Source of the DNA: Prevotella sp. UBA2711
GTDB lineage: Bacteria > Bacteroidota > Bacteroidia > Bacteroidales > Bacteroidaceae
NCBI GenBank assembly: GCA_002354095.1
Contig: DEKX01000040.1
Location: forward strand, 45,460-62,196
Length of the DNA: 16,737 bases
Direction: 5' to 3'
Shown in pieces: positions 7,817-15,456 of this stretch. The number at the start of each line of letters is the position of its first letter. The first letter of the stretch is position 1. Position numbers and translations under genes: made by a program. The notes under the pieces were generated by a model. The model ran no database searches and was not told the origin of the DNA. It saw nothing but the letters and a program-made list of their open reading frames with translations.

Positions 7817-10800
7817 TCAATTACCCTTCATGTTTTCCACAAGAGCCAAACGTTGTTCTGTTGCTGCCAAATCTGCTTGTTCGATAGCCAACATCCGCTT
7901 ATCGATAAACTCACGTTTTATCTGATATTCCATACTAGCACACGCTTCAGCCATCTGGATCGACTTCGTCTCTACAGCCTTCTCAAACAACTGTTTCAGG
8001 CAGTCAAGCAATAAAGGATAATCATCGGCCCGCCGATTTTGGACTATTCCATGATAGAGACTGCCGATAACCATATCCAGATACCCGCCTGCCTTTTCCT
8101 GTTCTCCTGCAACCATATCCACTTTTGCATAACTGACATAGAAGGCGATGGCTATATTACGTACTTTGAGAGAGTCTGGCATCTGCTCCAATGCCTTCTT
8201 GACAACAGGCTCTGTATCACGCAACTTCTCAATAGCCATATCAACTTGCCCAGTATTGAAAGCCAGAAGCTGTGCTAAATGAACATTGCAGACAATCACA
8301 TCTCGCATCAAGTTCTCATTCTGTGGATCCGACTCATACAACATCCAGAAGCCTTCTGCAGCCTTCTGTATCTCCGAACAAGCCTCTGAGAAATGGCCAA
8401 TACAACAACACTGGTCACCGATCTCATCGTGAATCGTATTCAGAGCTTTTACATCTGGATTCACATTCTCCATTCCGCTGACAAGCCTGAGACATTCCCT
8501 GCCAAGTGCAATACTTTCGTCATACAGTTTTTTCTCACGCAACGTTCTCATCTTCCGATAACAACACTGCAGCAGATCTGTGGCAGACAGGTCAGTGGGC
8601 GTATTTTCAAAAAGTTTTCTGAAGATAGTCATTGCCAGACTGACGTTCTTGTCGGCCTCGTCTATCTGATGGTAAAATGCCAGGAGTTTCCAACCTGTTT
8701 CATCAAGAGCAGAAGCATAACGACGTTCTATCTCATCAAAACAGTCATGGAAACGCTGATATGCCAGGGAAACGCCATATTCATGCAACTTAAAGTAATA
8801 GAATGCCTTATTATTATCTCCATATTGCTCATAATAGTTGCTAAAGACAGAATTTGCCAAAGAGTTGGCTATCACGGTAACCATCGTATTCCGTTTGGTC
8901 TGTTTCATCTTGCCGACAGCATCATATAATGTCTGGGCAGCACGTTTTGCCTTCTCGTGCTCACTTCTATAAAGCATTTCCTTTATGCAGTATTCACTGG
9001 TACTGCAAAGTCTGTAGAAGCAGAGTTGTAGCAGCAGTTCACAATCACTCTCACCCTGTTCGTAGACCCTCAGCACAGAATTGAAAGTATGACTGGCTTC
9101 ATCGGCACGATAGGACATCGTGATTCTATTATCTGGGTCTTTGCTATCCACGATATTCATCAACATGAGGAACTTGCAGGCAGCTAATACAGCAGCGTTA
9201 TCGGGAAGTACCTTCAGATGGGGTCTTAGTTGCTCATAATAATCATAAACAGACTTCGGGTTCTCAGAATGCATCTCGATGATACACCGCAGGGTGTTTG
9301 CCCGTATCTCCAAAGCACCGTATGATAAGATATTGCCTTTTTGATGCTCATATTGGTTTAAGACAGTTTCCGCATGTCTGGGGGCGAACAGGACAAACAG
9401 CAGTTGCTCTGCATACTCCACAAGTTCTTCCGCAGAGAAGTCACTGGTATCCAGTTCTTCCAATTCGTCATCACCTCCACCCCACAGATTGATAAACCTG
9501 GATGCTACAGCTCTGACATGATCCTTATCTTCATTGTCAGACCCAGAATCAGCCAGAATATCGCAATCTCTTGCCAACATATTTGTCAGTAGGGTACTCA
9601 TGAACATATCGTCGGCAAAGGCCATAAATCCCGCATAGTGAATCTGTGTGACGATCTGATCCATTTTCATGTATTCCCAGGCATTGGGATTATATTTAGG
9701 GATACTGCCTTCATAGAATTCATCCATGAGGTCGGCATCTAACATCTCAGCGATCTTTGTCGCCATGGAACTATTGTCCAACTGATAGAACCGCATGGCC
9801 ACATCAGTAGCTAGAGCTTTTCCGTTATCATTGATGGCAATCACTTTTGAGAGCAGTTCCTTACCTGCTGGTATATCGGAGGACACCAGACGGGTAACAT
9901 AACTTACCAGATTAGGCCATAAGGAAGATGTTGTCGAGCTGAGTGCTTCCTTCATAACATCTTCATTACCCATATTGATAACGATAGCTGCTACCTCACG
10001 GCAAACATACATATTGACGGGATCTTTCTGATACAGGCCAAAGAAATATCCTGCCAAATCACTCTTTACCGCAGCAAAACCTTCATCTTTATCCTGACAG
10101 AAATGCCTCAGTACTTTTCGGTAACAAGGGTAGGCAAAATCTATACTTTCTGTTTGCTCATCCTTGACAAGGAAATTGCCAAGCCATCGTTTGCAGGCTG
10201 AAAACGATAACTGATCCCAATGCTCTCCGAGTAACTGTTTAAAGTCTTCTTCCCGCAAGCCATATTCACTGGCTACCAACAGACGGACCATCATCCAAAA
10301 GAAATCGAACGAGAAGAACTTGCCAGCATTAAAGAGAATTGAAGAAAACATCGGTTCAATATAAGGGGCATTAGCAGCAATGTCCTCAACCATTTCCGTC
10401 AGGTATTGAGTAATAGCGTCATCACCTTCGCCACGCTGGCGGATATTCTCGTAATCCTCGGCAGAAAGCATGGTGAGCTTTTTGACTACCAACTGAGTCC
10501 ATAAAGGATACTTATAGCTAGGAAAAGAGGTTCCAACACTCAATATTTTGTTCATTACCACTGCAGGCAGCGATTTGCCAACTGATCTCAGCTGTTGGGT
10601 AATCATGTCCCGTGTGGTTTGTTCAGTCATGACTGATGGCATTCTGAAGAGGTCGGCTTTATCACTATATTTCAGATACTCAAATAATACCGTTGCCGAT
10701 TCATCGATAGTTGCAACCATCATTACATTCCCGTCAGACAATAAAGAGCTGTTTAGCAACTTATGGACATCCTTCAAGAGATGCAAGTCATCAATAAACA

Positions 10801-11890
10801 AATACAATACAACATTTAACTCTTTCTGGACCTTCAGCAACTGTAATGATAGTTCTTCAATACATACATCTTCTTCAAGACCATAGCGGGCACCACTGTT
10901 CAGCCTAGGATCCGAGAGCCACTTCTTAAAAATATCGGTAGGGTCTTCATCTTGTCGACAGAAGTGGATAAGAGGTATAGACTCAGTAACTCTCGAATAT
11001 AGCTTGCAGAGTAAAGCAGTCTTGCCAATACCAGGCAGACCATGTACCAATGTGGGACGAAGCAAGGAGTAGACATTCTTCTCAATCTCAATGAGATTAG
11101 CCTCATCGGCTATAAAGGTTGACACCTCACGTTCAACTCTCTCTTGGTCGGCATCCAATAACTGCAGGAACTCATTTTCAGGATTCTGCACTTCATTACT
11201 GCTGTGATACAGCAATATTTGCTGATAAAGTTCCTGACAAAGGAAATTGGCCAAGTTGTCAATCCCGGTCAGAGACTGGCCATCCCACATACAATCGTAT
11301 TCATAGATGTTATTGGTACATAAAGCATCCTCGCAGCCCTTAACGATCTTCTGTTTCAAAGCTGTCAATTTTCGGTCTGCCTCTGCATCCAGATTACAGA
11401 ACTTCCGACGGGTGGCATCGTCCATCTGTTCATAAACCTCTGGATTTCTGAAACAGAAGAAACTTCTACGGAGCGAGTCAGTGTCCATCAGTGCACCAAT
11501 GAGAATCTCCAATTCCGTGACGCTTTTCCGCTCCTTAGATTCTTCACGGATATAGTGGCTTTCCTCCTCCGTCATTTCATTCAGCATCACATTCCAACTA
11601 TCATCAGATGGTATCCAACCGTAACGGTCACCAAGCAAACCGATAAAGAAAGGTCTTGACTGACGGATTTCGGAGATACATTCACGGAGCACAGTATTCT
11701 CTCGTTCTTCCTCATCAGCATCCTGTGTATTCACACCCCAACGTAAGTCGATAAACTGTATGGTAATGCCTTCTGATGCCAACCGTTCTTGTAACATAGG
11801 AGCCACTCGATTCATAATCAGGTCGCGTTCAGCGTCCATGTCCTTGAAAGTACTGCTCAAAAATATTTTGATATTCTTACCGTTTTGCAT
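7817..11890 (-). CDS. DUF4062-STAND (NACHT-type) NTPase with C-terminal helical repeats, nephrocystin-3/TEP1-like
   Basis: This is a 1357-aa protein. The N-terminus is a clear DUF4062 domain (about 8-95): 'IFLSSTFKDMDAERD', then 'FIDLRWGV' and 'IGLLGDRYGW'. This is the arrangement at the N-terminus of eukaryotic nephrocystin-3, TEP1 and NWD1. A helical linker leads to a P-loop NTPase with Walker A GLPGIGKT (284-291) and Walker B LFIDDLH (Asp367/Asp368). A winged-helix-like region follows ('YGLREEDFKQLL'), and roughly 600 or more residues of TPR-like alpha-helical repeats run to the C-terminus. STAND proteins are signal-driven switches: the repeats sense, the NTPase oligomerises and the N-terminal domain signals. 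No nuclease, protease or canonical TIR catalytic motif is evident. It is the largest gene of the operon, 35 bp after the DUF1963 gene. An immune or stress-sensor role is inference. Confidence 0.92.
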   Translation of the reverse strand: MQNGKNIKIFLSSTFKDMDAERDLIMNRVAPMLQERLASEGITIQFIDLRWGVNTQDADEEERENTVLRECISEIRQSRPFFIGLLGDRYGWIPSDDSWNVMLNEMTEEESHYIREESKERKSVTELEILIGALMDTDSLRRSFFCFRNPEVYEQMDDATRRKFCNLDAEADRKLTALKQKIVKGCEDALCTNNIYEYDCMWDGQSLTGIDNLANFLCQELYQQILLYHSSNEVQNPENEFLQLLDADQERVEREVSTFIADEANLIEIEKNVYSLLRPTLVHGLPGIGKTALLCKLYSRVTESIPLIHFCRQDEDPTDIFKKWLSDPRLNSGARYGLEEDVCIEELSLQLLKVQKELNVVLYLFIDDLHLLKDVHKLLNSSLLSDGNVMMVATIDESATVLFEYLKYSDKADLFRMPSVMTEQTTRDMITQQLRSVGKSLPAVVMNKILSVGTSFPSYKYPLWTQLVVKKLTMLSAEDYENIRQRGEGDDAITQYLTEMVEDIAANAPYIEPMFSSILFNAGKFFSFDFFWMMVRLLVASEYGLREEDFKQLLGEHWDQLSFSACKRWLGNFLVKDEQTESIDFAYPCYRKVLRHFCQDKDEGFAAVKSDLAGYFFGLYQKDPVNMYVCREVAAIVINMGNEDVMKEALSSTTSSLWPNLVSYVTRLVSSDIPAGKELLSKVIAINDNGKALATDVAMRFYQLDNSSMATKIAEMLDADLMDEFYEGSIPKYNPNAWEYMKMDQIVTQIHYAGFMAFADDMFMSTLLTNMLARDCDILADSGSDNEDKDHVRAVASRFINLWGGGDDELEELDTSDFSAEELVEYAEQLLFVLFAPRHAETVLNQYEHQKGNILSYGALEIRANTLRCIIEMHSENPKSVYDYYEQLRPHLKVLPDNAAVLAACKFLMLMNIVDSKDPDNRITMSYRADEASHTFNSVLRVYEQGESDCELLLQLCFYRLCSTSEYCIKEMLYRSEHEKAKRAAQTLYDAVGKMKQTKRNTMVTVIANSLANSVFSNYYEQYGDNNKAFYYFKLHEYGVSLAYQRFHDCFDEIERRYASALDETGWKLLAFYHQIDEADKNVSLAMTIFRKLFENTPTDLSATDLLQCCYRKMRTLREKKLYDESIALGRECLRLVSGMENVNPDVKALNTIHDEIGDQCCCIGHFSEACSEIQKAAEGFWMLYESDPQNENLMRDVIVCNVHLAQLLAFNTGQVDMAIEKLRDTEPVVKKALEQMPDSLKVRNIAIAFYVSYAKVDMVAGEQEKAGGYLDMVIGSLYHGIVQNRRADDYPLLLDCLKQLFEKAVETKSIQMAEACASMEYQIKREFIDKRMLAIEQADLAATEQRLALVENMKGN

Positions 11891-11925
11891 GAGAATCTAA
11901 TTATTAGTTGTTAATCTTTATATTT

Positions 11926-12870
11926 TTATAAGGATGTCATATAAGGTCGTATACGAGAAAATACATTTTCTCGCAACTGATCCTCATTAATCATCAGATA
12001 GAGCAGACCTGTATCATAGAAATTGAGGGCGAAGTGTTCATTGGCATCAGTATCTAACTGCAACAGCTGTACCCAACCCGTTCCAAATTCGTGATCTACA
12101 TCTTCCTCATAGGGCTTGCCTAAGAGGCGGAAGCCCTGCTCACGCTCCGGACCTTCAGAGAAGGTGATGGCGTGAGGCGGTATCATATCATCCTCTTGGA
12201 AAGGATTTACACGTTTCAGTTGGGACAAGTCCACATCGGCATAGATGACTCTGACTGCATATTCCGGCCATTTTCCCAGTCCGTAGGGTTGCTTCACATC
12301 GTAGCCGAGAAAGTAGTCTATCTCCCCGAAAAACCAGAGCATTCCCCGCTTTGGCAGCCAATCGTTATCAGGCAACTGTCCACAATTGATCTGGCAGATA
12401 AATTGCATCGGGTACTTGTTGCCATCCGCGTCTGTCGTCATTGGATACATGTCTATTGAGGGCAGTTGCGGAGCATCCCAAAAAAAGCTGCATCCCTGTG
12501 GCAATGCGACATCATATGGTGTCAGTTTCATATCTATACCATGGGTTCTGACTAACTTGACGCAATGCTGTATCACTGACTCAATTCCCCACATGGCGGC
12601 TTCAGGATCTGCCCAGATGCCTTCACTCAACATCACTTCCTCACCGACTTTGATGGAGAACTTCTCACCTCTATATTCCAAATCGAGTTGTTTGCCGTTG
12701 TAGAATGTCACAATAGGATTGTTCCCCTCACAATTACCAAAGTGAGGCAATTCCTGGCCCATGACAAGTTCCATCTCAGGAACCTCAAACTGTCGACTGA
12801 GACTCCTACCCATGTTCACACCACGATCGTGTGTAATATTATAGACATTAATATAACAGACTGTAGCCAT
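11926..12870 (-). CDS. DUF1963 (YwqG-like) family protein
   Basis: This is a 314-aa soluble protein without signal peptide or membrane segment. The C-terminal two thirds carry the DUF1963/YwqG pattern: 'MQFICQINCGQLP', then 'LPKRGMLWFFGEIDYF', 'VIYADVD', 'RLLGKPYEED', 'QLLQLDTD' and a closing segment 'FYDTGLLYLMINEDQL'. The family is widespread, often encoded near toxin-immunity or conflict genes, and has no settled biochemical function that I can name with confidence. The first 100 or so residues are less typical and may be an additional domain. It lies 12 bp after the helical-repeat gene and 35 bp before the STAND gene, so it is almost certainly co-transcribed. It could be an adaptor or an immunity-like inhibitor of a neighbour; that is inference. 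Confidence 0.8.
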   Translation of the reverse strand: MATVCYINVYNITHDRGVNMGRSLSRQFEVPEMELVMGQELPHFGNCEGNNPIVTFYNGKQLDLEYRGEKFSIKVGEEVMLSEGIWADPEAAMWGIESVIQHCVKLVRTHGIDMKLTPYDVALPQGCSFFWDAPQLPSIDMYPMTTDADGNKYPMQFICQINCGQLPDNDWLPKRGMLWFFGEIDYFLGYDVKQPYGLGKWPEYAVRVIYADVDLSQLKRVNPFQEDDMIPPHAITFSEGPEREQGFRLLGKPYEEDVDHEFGTGWVQLLQLDTDANEHFALNFYDTGLLYLMINEDQLRENVFSRIRPYMTSL

Positions 12871-12882
12871 AGTTATATCGTT

Positions 12883-13572
12883 TTAATCGAACATTACTCT
12901 TGGATTCATCACTCCAGGCGAACGCCATTCTATGCCATACTCTGCCAACAGATCACGTTTAGCTGACCAGTACTCAAAACAAAAGCCCATGCCACGTGGC
13001 TGATTCTTCAGTTTTTCATACAGTCTGCGCTCCACCTCATCAATCACAGCTAAATAGCCATCAGTATCTTCAACAGGGTCATATTTAAGGGTGGGATTTT
13101 CCAACCGATTCAGACTGTACTCACAGTCTTCCTTGTCTTCCTCTGAGGTGGCATACTGGAGTGCATGCCGATAAGTTTTCTTTGCCATTATCCGACGCTG
13201 ATTTGTAGTGTAACATTCAGCAATCTGACTATAAGTACTGAATTTCCAATGCACATTCTCTTCCGAATCGGCGCACTCACGAAGAAGTTCCTCTGCCTTT
13301 TCAAGCAAAGGAGTCGCCTTCCATGTTTGTTCATCCTTGATATAATATTCTGCTAACTTTGTCAGAGCCGTTGTATAGTCAGACAAAGAATCCAAGTTTT
13401 GGTCATGCTCATATCTCCGTTCAGTAATATCTACTAAAGGGGTCAGTAACTGGATAAAATCCCTTACTTCCAGATCATCATAATTATCACCTATGAACTT
13501 TGCCAGCAACATAATCTTTTCCTCATCATTGGTTAGGTTCTCGGCCTGCTTCAGTATATCCACTGTTTTCAT
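12883..13572 (-). CDS. Helical-repeat (TPR-like) protein with an aromatic-rich C-terminal motif, first gene of the operon
   Basis: This is a 229-aa protein from the ATG at 13572. An in-frame TTG at 13587 would add five residues, but the ATG is preferred. Residues 1 to about 170 form amphipathic helix pairs typical of tetratricopeptide repeats ('YTTALTKLAEYYIKDEQTW', 'YSQIAECYTTNQRRIMAKK'). The last 40 residues are different: 'MGFCFEYWSAKRDLLAEYG', then 'IEWRSPGVMNPRVMFD'. They have the look of a short conserved signature, with Trp, Pro and Asn at fixed positions, but I cannot name the family. There is no signal peptide and no catalytic motif. It is the first gene behind the promoter at 13800-13831 and is followed after 12 bp by the DUF1963 gene. 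A protein-binding adaptor role is inference. Confidence 0.8.
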   Translation of the reverse strand: MKTVDILKQAENLTNDEEKIMLLAKFIGDNYDDLEVRDFIQLLTPLVDITERRYEHDQNLDSLSDYTTALTKLAEYYIKDEQTWKATPLLEKAEELLRECADSEENVHWKFSTYSQIAECYTTNQRRIMAKKTYRHALQYATSEEDKEDCEYSLNRLENPTLKYDPVEDTDGYLAVIDEVERRLYEKLKNQPRGMGFCFEYWSAKRDLLAEYGIEWRSPGVMNPRVMFD

Positions 13573-13583
13573 TTCAATCCCAT

Positions 13584-13606
13584 CCAAGCAGACTCCCAGA
13601 ACTTGG
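13584..13606 (-). promoter_or_regulatory. Small inverted repeat just upstream of the first start codon
   Basis: CCAAG (13584-13588) and CTTGG (13602-13606) form a 5-bp inverted repeat with a 13-nt loop, ending 12 bp before the ATG at 13572. It could lower ribosome access to the first gene. The stem is short and may be chance. Confidence 0.25.
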
Positions 13607-13629
13607 CCGCTATTATTAGTTATTGGTTG

Positions 13630-13755
13630 CTACATATAAAAAAGCGTGGGAATCGTCTTATTGCTTTGTGTCTGACGAGCGTTTGGAACAGCCAGATTCC
13701 TGAAAATCAAGCACAAAGCGCCAAGTAACGCCTTTTTTATTATGTAGATCCTCAT
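13630..13755 (-). CDS. Possible 41-aa leader peptide overlapping the structured RNA
   Basis: An ATG at 13755 opens 41 codons ending in TAG at 13632-13630. The product starts 'MRIYIIKKALLGALCLIFRN' (short, basic, then hydrophobic) and ends 'TIPTLFYM'. The ORF covers exactly the foldable segment of the leader, so translation would disturb the RNA structure. A second ATG at 13759 in another frame opens 33 codons ending at 13658. From memory, similar short peptides are annotated in other Prevotella genomes, but this may only mean that the RNA element recurs and is mis-annotated as protein. No ribosome-binding site is evident. Confidence 0.3.
   Translation of the reverse strand: MRIYIIKKALLGALCLIFRNLAVPNARQTQSNKTIPTLFYM
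13638..13737 (-). ncRNA. Structured leader RNA of the seven-gene operon (possible cis-regulatory or small RNA)
   Basis: On the minus strand the outer arms 13737-13727 and 13647-13638 pair (A-run plus GGCGT with ACGC plus U-run, including one G-U). An inner 8-bp stem GCTTTGTG/CACAAAGC pairs 13719-13712 with 13670-13663. GGAATC in the inner loop (13700-13695) is complementary to GATTCC outside the stem (13654-13649), which would make a pseudoknot. GGAA at 13700-13697 can instead pair with TTCC at 13688-13685, so two states are possible. The 3' arm ends in six U residues. The element lies in the 5' UTR downstream of the predicted promoter. I suspect a Bacteroidales-specific recurring leader, possibly the Bacteroidales-1 RNA, but I cannot verify that here. 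Confidence 0.5.
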
Positions 13756-13799
13756 CCATCAATCTCCACTTTAAAGCGGACTTCAGTCAAAGAATAATG

Positions 13800-13831
13800 C
13801 AAATATAAAAATAATAATTGATATAAACAAA
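13800..13831 (-). promoter_or_regulatory. Bacteroidetes sigma-ABfr-type promoter for the seven-gene operon
   Basis: On the minus strand, TTTG (13831-13828) is followed after exactly 20 nt by TATATTTG (13807-13800). This is a full match to the Bacteroidetes -33 TTTG and -7 TAnnTTTG consensus at its normal spacing, in AT-rich DNA. Transcription should start near 13793, leaving a 5' leader of about 220 nt before the ATG at 13572. No operator is recognised. Confidence 0.82.
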
Positions 13832-13919
13832 CAATTAACAATAATTTACAGGAAGGCTTATGAGAACTCATCTATCATTCACAATTACATCACACTAATA
13901 GAGGAGTTGTCACACACTA

Positions 13920-14005
13920 AGCAAGCTATAGGCAAGCTCAAATAGCTTGCTTGAGCTTGCCTACACCATGCTAAGTCCTTGCCAAGTCCTTGCCTATAGC
14001 TTGCT
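13920..14005. repeat. Nested palindromic intergenic element behind the efflux operon
   Basis: An exact 17-bp inverted repeat (AGCAAGCTATAGGCAAG, 13920-13936, with its complement at 13989-14005) encloses a second exact 11-bp inverted repeat (GGCAAGCTCAA 13931-13941 with 13951-13961, 9-nt loop). The heptamer GCAAGCT or its complement occurs five times in 86 bp. It begins 15 bp after the outer-membrane factor stop codon. No U-run follows the stem on the minus strand, so it is not a classic intrinsic terminator. It may protect the efflux mRNA 3' end or be a REP-like dispersed palindrome. Confidence 0.75.
13973..13994. repeat. Direct repeat, 2 x 11 bp, inside the palindromic element
   Basis: AAGTCCTTGCC occurs twice head to tail (13973-13983 and 13984-13994). 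The second copy overlaps the right arm of the 17-bp inverted repeat by six bases. Tandem copies of a palindrome arm suggest growth of the element by slippage. Confidence 0.8.
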
Positions 14006-14019
14006 AAGACATATTATAT

Positions 14020-15444
14020 TTACTTCGAGCCACCGCCAAGAGCGATATACAACGCAATGACGGCTTCGGAAGCTTCGTACATATTCATAGCCTGATCGAG
14101 TTGGGCATCCAGCAGCGCATCCTGTGCGGTAAGCACTTCGATATAGCTTGCCTTACCATTGTCCATCAACTCGTGCGTACCGGCATACGCCTCACGCAGC
14201 ACTTGCACCTGGCGCATGTAATACATATTTTTCTCACGGGCAGCCATACAGTCAGCCATAGCCTCATTAACCTGATTACCGGCATTGATGACCGTCTGCA
14301 CATACTTTTTCTTCAGATCCTCTTCCGTGAGCTGGGCAATCTTCTTATTGGCAATCAGACGGCCACGGGCAAAGATAGGCTGTGTGAGCTGACCGATGGC
14401 AGTAAGCAACAGCTTGCCTGGGTCAACAATCATGCCACCGGCTGAATTGGTCCATCCCGCAGTACCATTAAGGGTGATATTGGGATAGAAGGCTGAACGG
14501 GCTGCCTGGGTATTGTAGAAAGCCTCCTCCATAGCATGGTTAGCCATGCGGATGTCAGGACGGTTTTCGAGCATCATGGCAGGCACACCTAATTTCAGAT
14601 ACTTGGTGTCGAACATTTGCTGAGCAGCATCACCTTGTGCCTCGGCATGATGCAGGACGGAACTACCCCATGGCTGGCGATTGATATGCTGTGGACTGAC
14701 AGCCAATAGCTTGCAGATAGCATTCTCGACGGAACGGATGTAGCGACGGGTATCTACTATCAATGTCTTGACGCTCAGGTAAGAAGCCTCCATCTGGTTG
14801 ACAGCAGTGCTATAGGCCTTACCGTTTTCCCAAAGAGCTTTCTCGGTTTGGAGTGACTCGTTCCACAGACTGTCGGTCTGGATGAGTACTTCCAACTGGC
14901 GGTCGAGTACCTGCAGCAAGAAATACTGCTGAGCCGTCACAGAAATCAAATTAGCACGCACCGCCTCCTGCTGCATCTGTGCCTGCAAGAGAACAGCCTT
15001 GGCTGCACGCTTCTTGTTGGTGATGGAACCGAAGACATCGAGGTCCATTGACAACTGCAACGGCAAGTCGTAGGTCTTAGTCGCCCTATTGCCGTCGAAG
15101 CTGGCGATAGTACCCTGTGGAGCGAAGAACAGCGAAGGCAGATAAGCCAGCTTGGCAGCCTTCAGTGAAGCCTCACTCTTCTCTACAGCAATGCGGGCAG
15201 CATTCAAATCAGTATTGTTTGCCAGCACCTGCTCGATGAGCTGCTGAAGCAGCGGATCGGTAAAGAACTCACGCCACGACATCTGTGCGATAGACTGCTG
15301 TTCATCAGTCTGCGGAACATCCTGACCGACGCCGAAAACATCAGCAGGGGTCGGAGTGTTCTGCTCGTACTTATTATATATACCGCAGCCCGTGAGCATC
15401 ACACTCACGGCTGCTGCGGCAAAGATATTGCTAAGTTTTTTCAT
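14020..15444 (-). CDS. Outer-membrane factor lipoprotein of an RND efflux pump (NodT/OprM family)
   Basis: This is a 474-aa TolC-like outer-membrane channel, the exit duct of a tripartite pump. The N-terminus is a lipoprotein signal: a Lys pair, an Ala-rich hydrophobic core and lipobox LTGC with Cys20 as the lipidation site. Two outer-membrane-efflux repeats follow, with family hallmarks: 'ISVTAQQYF' helices, 'LDVFGSITNKKRAAKA', 'MLENRPDIRMANHAMEEAF', 'LTQPIFARGRLIANKK', and a final helix ending 'EAVIALYIALGGGSK'. Length is normal for NodT/OprM proteins (about 460-490). It starts 12 bp after the RND pump gene, the usual membrane-fusion, pump, channel order. The exported substrate cannot be read from the sequence. 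Confidence 0.94.
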   Translation of the reverse strand: MKKLSNIFAAAAVSVMLTGCGIYNKYEQNTPTPADVFGVGQDVPQTDEQQSIAQMSWREFFTDPLLQQLIEQVLANNTDLNAARIAVEKSEASLKAAKLAYLPSLFFAPQGTIASFDGNRATKTYDLPLQLSMDLDVFGSITNKKRAAKAVLLQAQMQQEAVRANLISVTAQQYFLLQVLDRQLEVLIQTDSLWNESLQTEKALWENGKAYSTAVNQMEASYLSVKTLIVDTRRYIRSVENAICKLLAVSPQHINRQPWGSSVLHHAEAQGDAAQQMFDTKYLKLGVPAMMLENRPDIRMANHAMEEAFYNTQAARSAFYPNITLNGTAGWTNSAGGMIVDPGKLLLTAIGQLTQPIFARGRLIANKKIAQLTEEDLKKKYVQTVINAGNQVNEAMADCMAAREKNMYYMRQVQVLREAYAGTHELMDNGKASYIEVLTAQDALLDAQLDQAMNMYEASEAVIALYIALGGGSK

Positions 15445-15456
15445 TATATCAATTTT

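Noticed and set aside
8393..8929. Plus-strand open frame of 178 codons
   Set aside because: Antisense to the helical-repeat region of the STAND gene; Cys/Ile/Phe-rich composition typical of a shadow frame.
13573..13587. TTG at 13587 as the start of the helical-repeat protein
   Set aside because: An ATG follows five codons later at a better position, and the extra residues add nothing; TTG starts are rare in this group.
13920..14005. CRISPR array or intrinsic terminator
   Set aside because: Repeats are palindromic and contiguous without unique spacers, and no U-run follows the stem on the transcribed strand.
14006..14022. A separate promoter for a plus-strand transcript near the AT-rich stretch after the efflux operon
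   Set aside because: No TAnnTTTG/TTTG pair was found in the plus orientation, and no plus-strand gene follows.
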